Assembly (NCBI GenBank): GCA_049517675.1
Contig: JBEKRV010000005.1
Location: forward strand, 1 to 64,000
From: Bog-756 sp049517675
GTDB taxonomy: Bacteria > Actinomycetota > Acidimicrobiia > Acidimicrobiales > RAAP-2
Reading direction: 5' to 3'
DNA length: 64,000 bases
The notes below the pieces were generated by a model that made no database searches, was not told the origin of the DNA, and saw only the letters and a list, made by a program, of their open reading frames with translations. The position numbers and the translations under genes are program-made. Below are positions 15,293-24,612 of this stretch, in pieces (the first letter of the stretch is position 1; every line of letters begins with the position of its first letter).

Positions 15293-15376
15293 GGAGCCAG
15301 ACTATGCCGCGCGGACCGCGATGGCTGCGCCGCCACCCCCGGGTGCCGATCGGAGGCCCGGGGCTACGTTGTCCGG

Positions 15377-17083
15377 GTGCCACCGACATCGCCGGTCCCG
15401 CCTCCTGCCCGCACCCGGTCGTGGCAGGGTTGGGGCTGGGAGGAATCCGCTGTCGGCGACGACCAGATCCGGCGCCTGGCCGGGGCGTTGGCCGGCCGGT
15501 TCGGCATCGCACCTCCCAGCCCAGAGGCTCCGGTGGCGCTCGAGGACCTCGATCTTCCCGTCCCCCGGGTGGTGCCACCGCGGTCGCTGGCCCATCTGTG
15601 CTCGTCCGGCCGCCGGGACCGGGCGTCCCACACCTACGGACGCTCCTACCGGGACACCGTCCGGCTCCTGCGCGGACAGCTCGCCCACCCGCCGGACGTG
15701 GTGGCGTATCCCACCGACGAGGCTGACGTCGTGGCCCTGCTCGACTGGTGCGGCTCGGCCGGCGTCGCCGCCATCCCCTTCGGGGGCGGCTCCTCCGTCG
15801 TCGGCGGGGTGGAGGCCGACATCGGTGACCGGTTCCTCGGTGCCCTCTCCCTCGACATGACCGGGCTCGACCGGGTGGTCGAGATCGACCGTGTGAGCCG
15901 CGCGGCGAGGATCCAGGCCGGTGCACTCGGACCGGTGCTCGAGAGCCAACTGCGTCCCCACGGGCTCACCCTGCGTCACTACCCCCAGAGCTTCGAGTTC
16001 TCCACCCTGGGCGGATGGCTGGCCACCCGGGCCGGTGGCCACTTCGCCACCGTGTACACGCACATCGACGACCTCTGCGAGTCGATGCGCGTGGTCACCC
16101 CGACCGGCATCAGCGAGTCACGCCGTCTACCGGGGTCAGGGGCCGGCCCCTCCCCCGACCGGATGTTCCTCGGGTCGGAGGGGACGCTCGGCGTGATCAC
16201 CGAGGCGTGGATGCGCCTCCAGGACCGCCCACGTTGGAAGACGTCCGCCGGCGTCGAATTCCCCGACTTCGCCAGCGGGGCCGAGGCCGTGCGGGGACTG
16301 GCCCAGTCGGGTCTCTACCCGGTCAACTGCCGGCTCCTCGACGCCGGCGAGGCGATGCTGTCCGCTTCGCTGTCGCCCGGGGCCGGTGCCTTGCTGGTCC
16401 TCGGCTTCGAGTCGGCCGATCATCCGGTGGACGGGCCGATGGATCGGGCACTGGAGCTCTGCGGCGACCACGGCGGCACCCTTCCCGAAGCGCCGACGTC
16501 GACCGACAGCGGCGCACCCGGACAGGCAGGCGCAGGGGCGGGCAACGTGGCGGGCAGCGGTGCGGGCAGCGGTGCGGGCAGCCCAAGTGCGGCCGGCGAG
16601 TGGAGGAACTCGTTCCTCCGGGCTCCCTACACCCGCGACGCGTTGGTCCGTCTGGGATTCGTGTGCGAGACATTCGAGACAGCCTGTACCTGGGACCGAC
16701 TCACCGAACTCCACACCTCGGTGACCACCGCCGTGGAGGACGCGCTGCGGCGGATCTGCGGAGCCGGCTGGATGACCTGCCGGTTCACCCATGCCTACCC
16801 CGACGGCGTCGCCCCCTATTTCAGTGTGCTGGCGCCGGGCACCCCGGGGTCCGAGCTGGCCCAGTGGGCCGAGATCAAGGAGGCCGCCTCGGAGGCCATC
16901 CTCGCCGCCGGTGGGACCATCACCCACCACCACGCCGTGGGCCGCGATCACCGGAGGTGGTACGAGCGGCAGCGGCCGGACGTCTTCGCCACTGCGCTGG
17001 CGGCAGCGAAGGCCGCCGTCGATCCGGCCGGCATCATGAACCCGGGCGTGCTGCTCACTGAACCCCGGCATCGGGCCGGCTAA
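15377..17083 (+). CDS. FAD-dependent oxidase, alkyldihydroxyacetonephosphate-synthase-like
   Basis: The ~568-residue protein is of the VAO/PCMH flavoprotein superfamily. Visible features are YGRSYRD near residue 90, the FAD-binding PFGGGSSVVGGVE, the second FAD motif FSTLGGWLATRAGGH, SEGTLGVITEA, and the C-terminal HHHAVGRDH with MNPGVLL. Length and motif order fit alkyl-DHAP synthase homologues, which in actinobacteria are often annotated simply as FAD-binding oxidases. A Gly/Ser/Ala insertion (GSGAGSGAGS) at ~395-415 is an odd low-complexity loop. A GTG at 15377 was taken as the start since no ATG precedes the conserved region; no good ribosome binding site is seen. True ether-lipid function is uncertain. 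Confidence 0.78.
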   Translation: MPPTSPVPPPARTRSWQGWGWEESAVGDDQIRRLAGALAGRFGIAPPSPEAPVALEDLDLPVPRVVPPRSLAHLCSSGRRDRASHTYGRSYRDTVRLLRGQLAHPPDVVAYPTDEADVVALLDWCGSAGVAAIPFGGGSSVVGGVEADIGDRFLGALSLDMTGLDRVVEIDRVSRAARIQAGALGPVLESQLRPHGLTLRHYPQSFEFSTLGGWLATRAGGHFATVYTHIDDLCESMRVVTPTGISESRRLPGSGAGPSPDRMFLGSEGTLGVITEAWMRLQDRPRWKTSAGVEFPDFASGAEAVRGLAQSGLYPVNCRLLDAGEAMLSASLSPGAGALLVLGFESADHPVDGPMDRALELCGDHGGTLPEAPTSTDSGAPGQAGAGAGNVAGSGAGSGAGSPSAAGEWRNSFLRAPYTRDALVRLGFVCETFETACTWDRLTELHTSVTTAVEDALRRICGAGWMTCRFTHAYPDGVAPYFSVLAPGTPGSELAQWAEIKEAASEAILAAGGTITHHHAVGRDHRRWYERQRPDVFATALAAAKAAVDPAGIMNPGVLLTEPRHRAG

Positions 17084-17284
17084 CCCGGGATCCCGGCGCT
17101 CGACGGTGGCGTCACATCGATGGCGACCCCCGTTCGCCGCCGAGATGACCCCTTCCCGTCTCCGCGGTCGTTCCGACTTCCTCGACCAGATGGCCGTCGT
17201 GGACCGCGGTGGTCCGGGGCGGTCCGCGGTCCGCAGAACACCGGCAAGCTTCCACGGGCACGTCCGGAAGGGCAAGATGGTGGG

Positions 17285-17971
17285 GTGACCACCCCAGCCG
17301 ATCCCCACGACTGCATCCGCACCAGGTCCGACCGTGCCCGTTCGGGCGTCTCGATCCGGCCCCTCCTGGTCGTCGGGGCTCTGGCCGTCGGGGCCGCCGC
17401 CTGCGGGAACTCCTCGTCCTCGTCGACCACCACGCTGGCCAGCACGACGACCACGACCACCGCGGCATCGTCCTCGACCACGTCGGCCTCCGGTCCGAGC
17501 ACGACGGCCCCGCCGACCACCTCGACCACCGTCGTGGGCGGATGCCGGACCAGCGCCCTGGCCATCTCCATCGGAGCACCCAACGGCACCGCCGGTGCGA
17601 CCCACTACGGATTCACCTTCCGAAACACCGGCTCGACCGCATGCACGCTCTACGGGTTCCCCGGCGTGTCCTTCCTCGATGCCAGTGGCAGCCAGATCGG
17701 GGCCGCCGCCCAGCGTGAGGGCAACGTGGCCATCGCCACGGTGACCCTGTCGGTCGGCGGGAGCGCCTACTCGTCGGTAGCCGTTACCGACCCCGGCATC
17801 CCCCCGTGTTCGGGCTCGGCCACCGCCGCCCAGATACGGATCTATCCGCCCGGCCAGACGCAGTCCACGTCGGTCGCCGCGCCATCGGGACTCCAGGTGT
17901 GCTCTTCGCCCAATACCGCGAACTACTCGTCGGCCATCGTCACTCCGATCACGGCGACGCCCCTCGGCTGA
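17285..17971 (+). CDS. DUF4232 lipoprotein
   Basis: The 228-residue secreted lipoprotein starts at GTG 17285 (GGAAGGG about 11 nt upstream). A signal segment LLVVGALAVGAAAC ends in a lipobox Cys, followed by a Ser/Thr-rich linker (~45-85) and a DUF4232 beta domain. That domain has the typical HYGFTFRNTGSTACTLYGFPG signature and paired cysteines. DUF4232 proteins are common exported actinobacterial proteins of unknown role. A hairpin follows the stop. Confidence 0.85.
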   Translation: MTTPADPHDCIRTRSDRARSGVSIRPLLVVGALAVGAAACGNSSSSSTTTLASTTTTTTAASSSTTSASGPSTTAPPTTSTTVVGGCRTSALAISIGAPNGTAGATHYGFTFRNTGSTACTLYGFPGVSFLDASGSQIGAAAQREGNVAIATVTLSVGGSAYSSVAVTDPGIPPCSGSATAAQIRIYPPGQTQSTSVAAPSGLQVCSSPNTANYSSAIVTPITATPLG

Positions 17972-17993
17972 CACCGTCCGGGTCACGCCCCTT

Positions 17994-18020
17994 GAACGGT
18001 GTCCGCAGGACCGACCGTTC
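17994..18020 (+). terminator. Hairpin after the DUF4232 gene
   Basis: GAACGGT (17994-18000) pairs with ACCGTTC (18014-18020), and the interior GTCC/GGAC extends the stem around a GCA loop with a short bulge. It begins 23 nt after the stop codon. No T-tract is present. Confidence 0.5.
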
Positions 18021-18257
18021 CCTTGCCGATCCATGGTGACATCGCCGAGGGGTGGCGTTCCTCGGGACGCTGACCGTCCGGTCGGATTGGTGCGCCGCCC
18101 ACTTCATGTTCGCTCGAGCCCCGAGCGCCCGCTGAGGGTGCTGGCCACGATCGGGCGCGGGGGCGGACACGGTCCGAGGACGAGACGGGGCCGTCGGTAC
18201 GCCAGGAACCGCGGGCTCCATCAGCCTCCTGACGAATCGAGGACACGATGCCGAACC

Positions 18258-19046
18258 GTGACCGCACCCATCGGTGCGCCCTGCTGGGCCGACCTGTGGA
18301 CGTCCGACGTCGACAGCAGCCGTCGCTTCTACAGTGGGCTGCTCGGACGGGAGGCCCAGGAGCCGAGCCCGGAGTTCGGCGGCCACTTCATGTTCCACCG
18401 GGGTGGGGTTCCCGTGGCCGGCGACATGGGCGACATGGGCCACACGGGAGACATGGGCGACATGAAGGCGGATGACAGGTGGAAGGTCTATCTGGCGAGC
18501 GCAGACGCGGCGGCCACCGTCGACTCGACCGCTTCCAACGGAGGCGCGGTGCAGATGCCACAGATTCCGATCGCCGATCTCGGGAAGCAGGCCGTGCTGC
18601 TCGATTCGACCGGGGCGACCGTCGGCGCCTGGGAGGCCGGGAGGTTCCCCGGGTTCACCGTGCTCGCCGAACCCGGTACCCCGGCCTGGTTCGAGCTGCT
18701 CGCCCGTTCCCACGACTCGGGGCTCACCTTCTACCGCTCGGTGTTCGGGTGGGAGACCGAGGTCGTCGCCGACACCGATGAGTTCCGCTACTCGATCATG
18801 GTCGACCGGGACGACCGGTTGCCTCTGGCCGGAATCATGGATGCATCGTCCCTCCTGGGCGACGGCACGCCGTCCCACTGGACCATCTACTGGGCCGTGG
18901 CCGACATCGATTCGGCCGCTTCCGAAGTCGTGCGGCTCGGCGGCGCGGTCGTCGCGGAACCCCAGGACAGTCCGCACGGACGGGTTGCGACGGTGACCGA
19001 CCCGAGCGGAGGCGAATTCCGACTCCACTCGCCCCTCCCGTCGTAG
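18258..19046 (+). CDS. Double VOC (glyoxalase/bleomycin-resistance fold) protein
   Basis: The 262-residue protein contains two tandem VOC modules (~1-120 and ~130-262). The first begins PCWADLWTSDVDSSRRFYSGLLG, the second PAWFELL followed by LTFYRSVFGW. Both show the paired beta-alpha-beta-beta-beta pattern of two-domain proteins such as mycobacterial CFP30B. A 9-bp repeat codes a GDMGDMGHTGDMGDM insert near residue 60. The function of this subgroup is generally unknown. The GTG start at 18258 fits the domain boundary, with GAGG somewhat far upstream. Confidence 0.82.
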   Translation: MTAPIGAPCWADLWTSDVDSSRRFYSGLLGREAQEPSPEFGGHFMFHRGGVPVAGDMGDMGHTGDMGDMKADDRWKVYLASADAAATVDSTASNGGAVQMPQIPIADLGKQAVLLDSTGATVGAWEAGRFPGFTVLAEPGTPAWFELLARSHDSGLTFYRSVFGWETEVVADTDEFRYSIMVDRDDRLPLAGIMDASSLLGDGTPSHWTIYWAVADIDSAASEVVRLGGAVVAEPQDSPHGRVATVTDPSGGEFRLHSPLPS

Positions 19047-19089
19047 TCCCAGAGGTTGGGACGGGGCCGGCGGGAGACCTGTCCCCACG

Positions 19090-20079
19090 TCATCCCTTCG
19101 GGCGCTCACCCTTGATGCTGGCCCGCTCCATGACCCGACGCTCGGGCCAGTAGTCGCTCGCCGCGTAGTGCTGTACGGCCCGGTTGTCCCAGAAGGCGAC
19201 CGAGTGGTCCTCCCAGGAGAACCGGCACTGGTACTCCACCGTCTCGGCCTCGGCGGACAGTCGGTCGATGAGCGCGTCGCTCTCGTCACGGTCCACGCCC
19301 ACGACGTGGTCGACGAAGAAGCGGTTCACGTAGATCAGGCGCCGCCCCGTATCCGGATGGACACGGACCACCGGGTGTTCGACCGGCGGGTACTGCTCGC
19401 GCATCGCGGCGCGGTCCCCCTCCCCGACGGCGTGTCCGAACACCTTGGAGTAGTCGTGGACGGCGCGGAGTCCGTCGATGCGCACGCGCAGGTCCTCGTC
19501 CAGGCCATCGTAGGCGGCACCCATGTCGGCGAACAGGGTGTCGCCTCCGACCGGAGGGACCTCGACCGCGTGGAGCACGGCACCGAGCGACGGGCATTCG
19601 CGCCAGGACACGTCGGAGTGCCAACCGTTCTCGTACCCGCCGACCGTGGCTTCCTTCTGGAATCGGACGAGCTCGGGATGGTCGGGGTTCGCCGGGATGA
19701 ACGGGTGGACCTCGAGCTCGCCGAACCGGCGGGCGAAGGCCAGATGCTGGTCGGCGGTGAGGGGTTGATCCCGGAAGAACAGCACCTTGAACTCGTGAAG
19801 GCACCGTGTGAGCTCGGCGACGACCACATGGTCGAGCTCGCTGGAGAGATCGACACCCTCGATCTCGGCGCCGATGGTCGCCCCCACACGACGGACGGCG
19901 AAGCCGTCGAAGCGCAGCGCAGCCAGACGGCCCCTCTCGGCGGCCAGATGGACCGTCGGTCCGACCCGGACCCCCCACGGTTCGAGGGTCACCCTCCGGA
20001 CCCCCAGGTCGGAGTAGGCGTCCCGTGGGGGGACGTCGGACGTCGAGGCGTCTCCGGGCCGTTCCGTGGACGTGGTCAC
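19090..20079 (-). CDS. TauD/TfdA-family Fe(II)/2-oxoglutarate dioxygenase
   Basis: The 329-residue product has the iron-binding facial triad His154-x-Asp156 (WHSDVSW) and His304 (VQHYA), and the downstream Arg that binds 2-oxoglutarate in the YWPERRVMER segment. The N-terminal part (GAEIEGVDLSS, VLFFRDQPL) is characteristic of TauD-like enzymes, which hydroxylate sulfonates, phenoxyacetates or other small acids. The start is a GTG at 20079 that lies inside a 59-bp direct repeat. The first ~50 residues precede the usual TauD domain and may be an over-extension. Confidence 0.88.
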   Translation of the reverse strand: MTTSTERPGDASTSDVPPRDAYSDLGVRRVTLEPWGVRVGPTVHLAAERGRLAALRFDGFAVRRVGATIGAEIEGVDLSSELDHVVVAELTRCLHEFKVLFFRDQPLTADQHLAFARRFGELEVHPFIPANPDHPELVRFQKEATVGGYENGWHSDVSWRECPSLGAVLHAVEVPPVGGDTLFADMGAAYDGLDEDLRVRIDGLRAVHDYSKVFGHAVGEGDRAAMREQYPPVEHPVVRVHPDTGRRLIYVNRFFVDHVVGVDRDESDALIDRLSAEAETVEYQCRFSWEDHSVAFWDNRAVQHYAASDYWPERRVMERASIKGERPKG

Positions 20080-20187
20080 CGCGGACCCTTCCGGACCGTC
20101 GTGGTCACCGCGACCCCCAGTCGCACAGACGTGGTCACCGCGGACCCTTCCGGACCGTCGTGGTCACCGCGACCCCCTGTCGCACCT
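20069..20187. repeat. Two-copy 59-bp direct repeat overlapping the dioxygenase start
   Basis: GACGTGGTCACCGCGGACC begins at 20069 and again at 20128, and the 59-bp units match almost completely. Within each unit the core GGTCACCGCG occurs twice, so four cores lie at about 20074, 20103, 20133 and 20162, spaced 29-30 bp apart. The array covers the GTG start of the minus-strand dioxygenase and its 5' region. Confidence 0.85.
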
Positions 20188-20530
20188 TCGTCGTCACCGT
20201 CGTCGACCCCCTCCTCATCGCAACCCGACGTCGGGGTCGGTCGGATCGACCGTCGACGTCGTCATCCGACCACCCAACCGGCGCACGGGCCTCATCCGGG
20301 TCCACGCTACCGACTCTCCCGGGTAGCAGCGGGCGGGCCACACCGTTGCAGCCGTCGGCCTCGTCCCCTGCTCGCCGCAACCCGCCCCGGATCCCCGTCT
20401 CCTCGCCGTCCGGGGTTGCGGTGTCCGTCGCGAGACGCCATCCTGCGGGGACCCGTCCCCCGCGGTCCCCGGCGCCCTGTCGCCACCCGACCCGGTGGTC
20501 ACGACGAACACCAGACCCGGAGAGCCCACC
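20188..20530. other. Divergent intergenic region, no gene seen
   Basis: This sits between the 59-bp repeats and the iron-alcohol-dehydrogenase start. It contains tcgtcaccgtcgtcgacccc-like degenerate continuations of the repeat up to about 20215, then unremarkable GC-rich sequence. Promoters for both neighbouring genes should lie here but none is convincing by eye. Confidence 0.4.
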
Positions 20531-21709
20531 ATGAATGCCATCCCCCCTTTCGCCAACCACCTGCCGGTCAAGGTCCGATTCGGCGAAGGTGTCTCGTCGA
20601 CCCTCCCCGACGTGCTCGACGAGCTCGGCGCCACCCGGGTCCTCCTCATGGTCGACGAGGGGATCGAGCAGCACAATCCGGCCGTCGCCACGCTCCTCGC
20701 CGAGATGGCCGCTCGCCCGGGGATCGCCGTCACCCGGTTCGACAAGCCTCCGGCCGAGCCGACCATCGGGATGGTGGATGCGGCCACGGCCGCTCTCACC
20801 GACTCGCATGCCACCGCGCTGGTGGCGATCGGCGGCGGATCGGTCATCGACACGGCGAAGGCGGCCCGGCTCTGCGCCCAGCTCGGGCTCACCTTCGCCG
20901 AGTTCCTGGCGGAGGCGCCCGGGTTCCCGGTCCCGGACGTCGCACTCGTAGCCGTACCGACGAGTGCCGGCACCGGGTCCGAGGTGTCCGGAGGGTCGGT
21001 GGTGTCGGACCCCGAGGCGGGTCGCAAGAACGGCATCGCCAACGCCAACCTCCGCGCCCAGTACGCCCTGGTGGACCCCCTCCTCACCCACTCGATGCCT
21101 CCGACGATGACCGCCAACACGGGCGTCGATGCTCTCGCCCAGGCCATCGCCGCCATCGTCGCCAAAGTCCGTACCCCCATCGGGGACGGCATCGCTCTCG
21201 AGGCGGTCCGGATGATGACGCCCGCCCTGGTCGCCGCCTACCGCGACGGCTCGGACGCGGCGGCCCGCTCGGGGATGTCGTGCGGATCGATGATGGCCGG
21301 GCTGGCCATGAACATCTCGGACTGCACCGCCGAGCACTCACTCGGCCAGGCCATCGGCGGCATCAGGCACGTCCCCCACGGCCTCACCATCGGCCTGGTC
21401 CTGGCCGAGACCCTGGAGCGCGAGCGTGTCCACGTCCCCGAGCAGCTCGAGCGGGTGGCCGACGCGATGGGGGAGCCCGACGACGGATCGAACGACGGGA
21501 GCCGCGCGGTGCGTGCCGTGCGGCGAATCCTCGCCGAACTCGACTTCCCCGTCCTCGGGAGTCTCGGCTTCGTCGAGTCCGATCTCGACCAACTCGCCGA
21601 CCTGGCCCTCGCGGACTACTTCATCACCATGTCGCCCGAACCGTGGACCAAGGCCGAGGTCGTCGCGGCGTTCGCCTCGGCACTGCGCCTCGAGAACCGC
21701 GCCGCCTGA
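20531..21709 (+). CDS. Iron-containing (group III) alcohol dehydrogenase with an altered metal ligand
   Basis: The 392-residue protein has the NAD-binding GGGSVIDTAK (101-110), PTSAGTGSEVS and the metal region. Comparison with lactaldehyde reductase FucO places the four metal ligands at Asp200, residue 204, His269 (AEHSLG) and His283 (VPHGL). Residue 204 is Gln (GVDALAQAI) instead of the usual His. The start ATG has GGAGAG 6 nt upstream. It probably oxidises an alcohol or reduces an aldehyde or keto acid; the substrate is unknown. Confidence 0.87.
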   Translation: MNAIPPFANHLPVKVRFGEGVSSTLPDVLDELGATRVLLMVDEGIEQHNPAVATLLAEMAARPGIAVTRFDKPPAEPTIGMVDAATAALTDSHATALVAIGGGSVIDTAKAARLCAQLGLTFAEFLAEAPGFPVPDVALVAVPTSAGTGSEVSGGSVVSDPEAGRKNGIANANLRAQYALVDPLLTHSMPPTMTANTGVDALAQAIAAIVAKVRTPIGDGIALEAVRMMTPALVAAYRDGSDAAARSGMSCGSMMAGLAMNISDCTAEHSLGQAIGGIRHVPHGLTIGLVLAETLERERVHVPEQLERVADAMGEPDDGSNDGSRAVRAVRRILAELDFPVLGSLGFVESDLDQLADLALADYFITMSPEPWTKAEVVAAFASALRLENRAA

Positions 21710-21724
21710 ACGGCGCTCCACCCG

Positions 21725-23584
21725 TCAATTCCAGGACACCCCGTACCAGGCATCGACCCCCTGGGAGACCACCGGAGGCCGCCCCACCAGCCACGTCAGG
21801 AACTGGATCGATCCGGCCGGGTCGGTTCCCGACGGCACCGCGAGCACGGTTCGCACGTGCCACGAGGCCAACTCGGCCCGCAGTTGCGCACGCAGTGCGG
21901 GGCTCATCGGCGGCACCCCCTGTGTCCACAGGCTCGAGAGGGTGTTCGCGGTGACGGTGTCGCGACCGTCGGTGACGGTGCCGGTACCTGCCGCGGGAAC
22001 GAGGAAGTAGCCACCCACGGAGCGGAACCTGATCCCGGCACTCGCCTGCCAGACCATCGACAGCGCACCGTCCTGCGCCCACGCCGGATACGGGTAGAGG
22101 AGCACGGTGGAGCCTGGCGGCACCGCCCGGACGCCGCTCGAGGTGAAGTAGGTGGGGACAGGGGTGGCCCCGGCGGCATAGGGCCACGCAGGCACGAGGG
22201 GGACGAGCGAGATCAGGGCCACCACTGCGCCCGCGGCACCGGCCCACAGCGGTGCCACGCTCCTCGGCCGCCAGGGCTGACGCCGCACGGCCTGCCAGAT
22301 CGAGTCGAGGACGACCGCCAGCAGCACGGCTGCGAAGAGGCTCGCGTAGAGGGAGAAGCGGGACGGCTGGGCGTTCTTCAGCAACGGGAGGTCCCCGAAG
22401 ATCGCCTCGGGTATCGGGATCCCGGTGGATCCGGTGATGTCCGGGGTGCCGGACACCACCAGTCGCGCCCCCAGGGAGAGTACGAACGCGACGGCGGTCA
22501 GGAGGGCCGCGAACCGGACGACCCGACGACGCCACAGGACGGCCGCACCGACGACCAGTACGGCGAGCAGCGGGATGCCGAGGTATGAGCCGTTCTCCGC
22601 CAGGTTGCCGGACTCGAATTGATCGCTGACGTGCTGCGACGATGCCGGCGCGATCGCCTGCATGCTGTCGGGCACCACCGCCGCAGCCAGGTCGGACCGG
22701 AACTGCTGCGGATGCGCCTGGACCGGTCCGACGATGTGCTGGGGGCCGTCGACGGTGAACCACACGGGGTAGGCGAGCACTACCGCAGCCAGGACGGCGG
22801 CCACGCCGAGGCCGATGGCGGCAAAGTGCAGCCGGGCGCGCACGGACCGCCACTCGAGGCAGACCAAGAGCACGGCGCCCGCCGCGGCCATGATGGCCGT
22901 GCCGGCGAGGATCTCGCTCGAGATGAAGAACTGGGCGACGATCAGGAGGCCGAGCCCACAGCCCAGCCACACCGGACGGCCCGACTGTCGGACGGCGAGC
23001 TCGTAGAGGACGAGGAAGATCAGCGCCGGAAGCGGCACGAAGATCAGGTTGAGGTGACCGGTCGACCCCTGGCCGACCATGTACGGCGAGAAGCCGTAGA
23101 GCAGGCCTCCGGCGAACGCCGCGGGTCGCCAGATGGTGAATCGCCGCGCCAGCGCGTAGCCGGCCATGGCCGAGGTGGCGAACGCCAGGGTCAGCAGGGC
23201 ATTGAAGGCGGCGATGGGCCCGAACAGAAGCGTCACCGGGGCCGCCACCAGGCCGAGGAGCGGCTGGCTGGTGTCGGACAGGACGTTGACCCCGTGCGGG
23301 GCGTTGGCCCACGTGGTCAGGAAGGGGTTCAGGGCATGGGTGAGGGAGAACGGGATCCAGGCCAGGTACCAGATCATCCGCGACGGGTCCGAAGCATCGG
23401 GTGCCACGATGCGCGCCGTCGGGTGCGCCCAGACATGCCAGTATCCGACGACCGCCGAGGCCAGGTAGAGGCCGAACACGACCACGGTCGGCCACACGCG
23501 TCGCCGGCGCCGATCGGGGTGGTCGGTCGTCGGGGTCGAGTCGCCCGGAAGGAGACCGGTCGTTGGGGGAGCCACGTCGACCAC
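21725..23584 (-). CDS. Polytopic membrane protein, GT-C/YfhO-like (paralogue of 38513-40348)
   Basis: About 619 residues with ~11-12 hydrophobic helices and large non-membrane loops at the C-terminal end. The conserved pieces HALNPFLTTWANAP, GVN-(6)-PLLGLVAAP and GGLLYGFSPYMVGQ are shared almost word for word with the protein at 38513-40348. The overall layout resembles GT-C-fold glycosyltransferases that use lipid-linked sugars, but no catalytic residue can be assigned. The start is uncertain: GTG 23584 or GTG 23575, the latter with a GGTGG about 6 nt upstream. It is convergent with the alcohol dehydrogenase gene, 15 bp apart. Confidence 0.75.
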   Translation of the reverse strand: MVDVAPPTTGLLPGDSTPTTDHPDRRRRRVWPTVVVFGLYLASAVVGYWHVWAHPTARIVAPDASDPSRMIWYLAWIPFSLTHALNPFLTTWANAPHGVNVLSDTSQPLLGLVAAPVTLLFGPIAAFNALLTLAFATSAMAGYALARRFTIWRPAAFAGGLLYGFSPYMVGQGSTGHLNLIFVPLPALIFLVLYELAVRQSGRPVWLGCGLGLLIVAQFFISSEILAGTAIMAAAGAVLLVCLEWRSVRARLHFAAIGLGVAAVLAAVVLAYPVWFTVDGPQHIVGPVQAHPQQFRSDLAAAVVPDSMQAIAPASSQHVSDQFESGNLAENGSYLGIPLLAVLVVGAAVLWRRRVVRFAALLTAVAFVLSLGARLVVSGTPDITGSTGIPIPEAIFGDLPLLKNAQPSRFSLYASLFAAVLLAVVLDSIWQAVRRQPWRPRSVAPLWAGAAGAVVALISLVPLVPAWPYAAGATPVPTYFTSSGVRAVPPGSTVLLYPYPAWAQDGALSMVWQASAGIRFRSVGGYFLVPAAGTGTVTDGRDTVTANTLSSLWTQGVPPMSPALRAQLRAELASWHVRTVLAVPSGTDPAGSIQFLTWLVGRPPVVSQGVDAWYGVSWN

Positions 23585-23718
23585 CGGGGGGACACTACCG
23601 TTTCGGGGCCGAGCGTCCGGTGAATGGCCGGGGAGGATCAGGCGGCGGGTCGATCCCCCGGCAGTCCGGGAGAGGGAGGCCGTCGAGGCCTCACCCGGGG
23701 CGATGACGGGATCGAGGG

Positions 23719-24228
23719 CTACCCGACTTCGTTCGCAGCCTCGGCGATTGCGCTGTCGATGTCCTCGAGGGCGATGTCGAGGTTCTTGAGGACATGCCTC
23801 TCGGCGGTGAACTCGTGGATGTCGAGTGTCTGCTCCATCTTGTTCTCCCCCACGACGACCAGGGCCACCTCCCCCGCGTCGATCGTCTCCCCGAGCTCCC
23901 TCACGTCGGAGCGGGACATGCCCCGCCACAGATGACCGCTCACTGCACCGATCGCTCCCCCGACGATGGCGGTGCCCACGATCGCCGGCGGGAACAGGAG
24001 ACCGATCAGAGCGCCGGCGGCCGCGCCGCTCCATCCGGCATGTCGGGCCGCCATCTCGATCTTGGTCACATGGATCCTCCCCTCGGCATCCTTGGTCACG
24101 ATGGCGGCGTCGTAGCTCCCCACGGCCCCCACCGAGTGCAACTCCATCACCACTTCGAAGTCCGCCTCTGCCGCCTCCTTGGCCGGGTACGTGCCGATGA
24201 AGATGAACAGGTCCCCGTGCTTCGCCAT
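23719..24228 (-). CDS. DUF1269 family protein
   Basis: The 169-residue protein has a beta-alpha N-terminal domain (LFIFIGTYPAKEAAEADFE), a Gly/Ala-rich glycine-zipper-like hydrophobic hairpin (~70-100) and a C-terminal helix rich in acidic residues. This architecture is that of DUF1269, predicted membrane-associated proteins common in actinobacteria, often stress-induced. ATG 24228 is preceded by GAGGA 4 nt upstream. No function is established. Confidence 0.75.
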   Translation of the reverse strand: MAKHGDLFIFIGTYPAKEAAEADFEVVMELHSVGAVGSYDAAIVTKDAEGRIHVTKIEMAARHAGWSGAAAGALIGLLFPPAIVGTAIVGGAIGAVSGHLWRGMSRSDVRELGETIDAGEVALVVVGENKMEQTLDIHEFTAERHVLKNLDIALEDIDSAIAEAANEVG

Positions 24229-24612
24229 ATGTCCTCGTCTCCTGGTGTCCCCCCCGGATGAGCGTACCGACGGCCGACCGCGAACACCCGCGCGGCTTCC
24301 CCGCTCGGGTCCACCGTGACCGACGCATCGGTCACCCCGACCGAGAGCCCGCCGATGTCACGGCAGAATCTGCCGGCCTCCCACCGTCTCCGGCGGCCCC
24401 GGTGTCGAGCTGGGCGGCCCCCCGAACGATGTTGATCAGGGGCCGCCCGAAGGCTGCCGAGGGAGCTCCCGCCAGCTTCCTCCTCGTCACGGTCCGGTCG
24501 CTCGTCCGAGCCGATCGTGGAACCCCTGGGGGGCGATCGTGGAGCCCACGGGGAACCTGCGGTCAGCTACGGACTGCGAGCTCATCCGTGCCGTCCACCA
24601 ACAACCCTCGGC
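24229..24612. other. Intergenic region, no gene seen
   Basis: This lies upstream of the DUF1269 gene and beyond the end of the sortase gene. Short ORFs here have no plausible start or composition. Imperfect doublets around GATCGTGGA (24510-24545) are the only structure noticed. It may hold the DUF1269 promoter and the sortase terminator. Confidence 0.4.
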
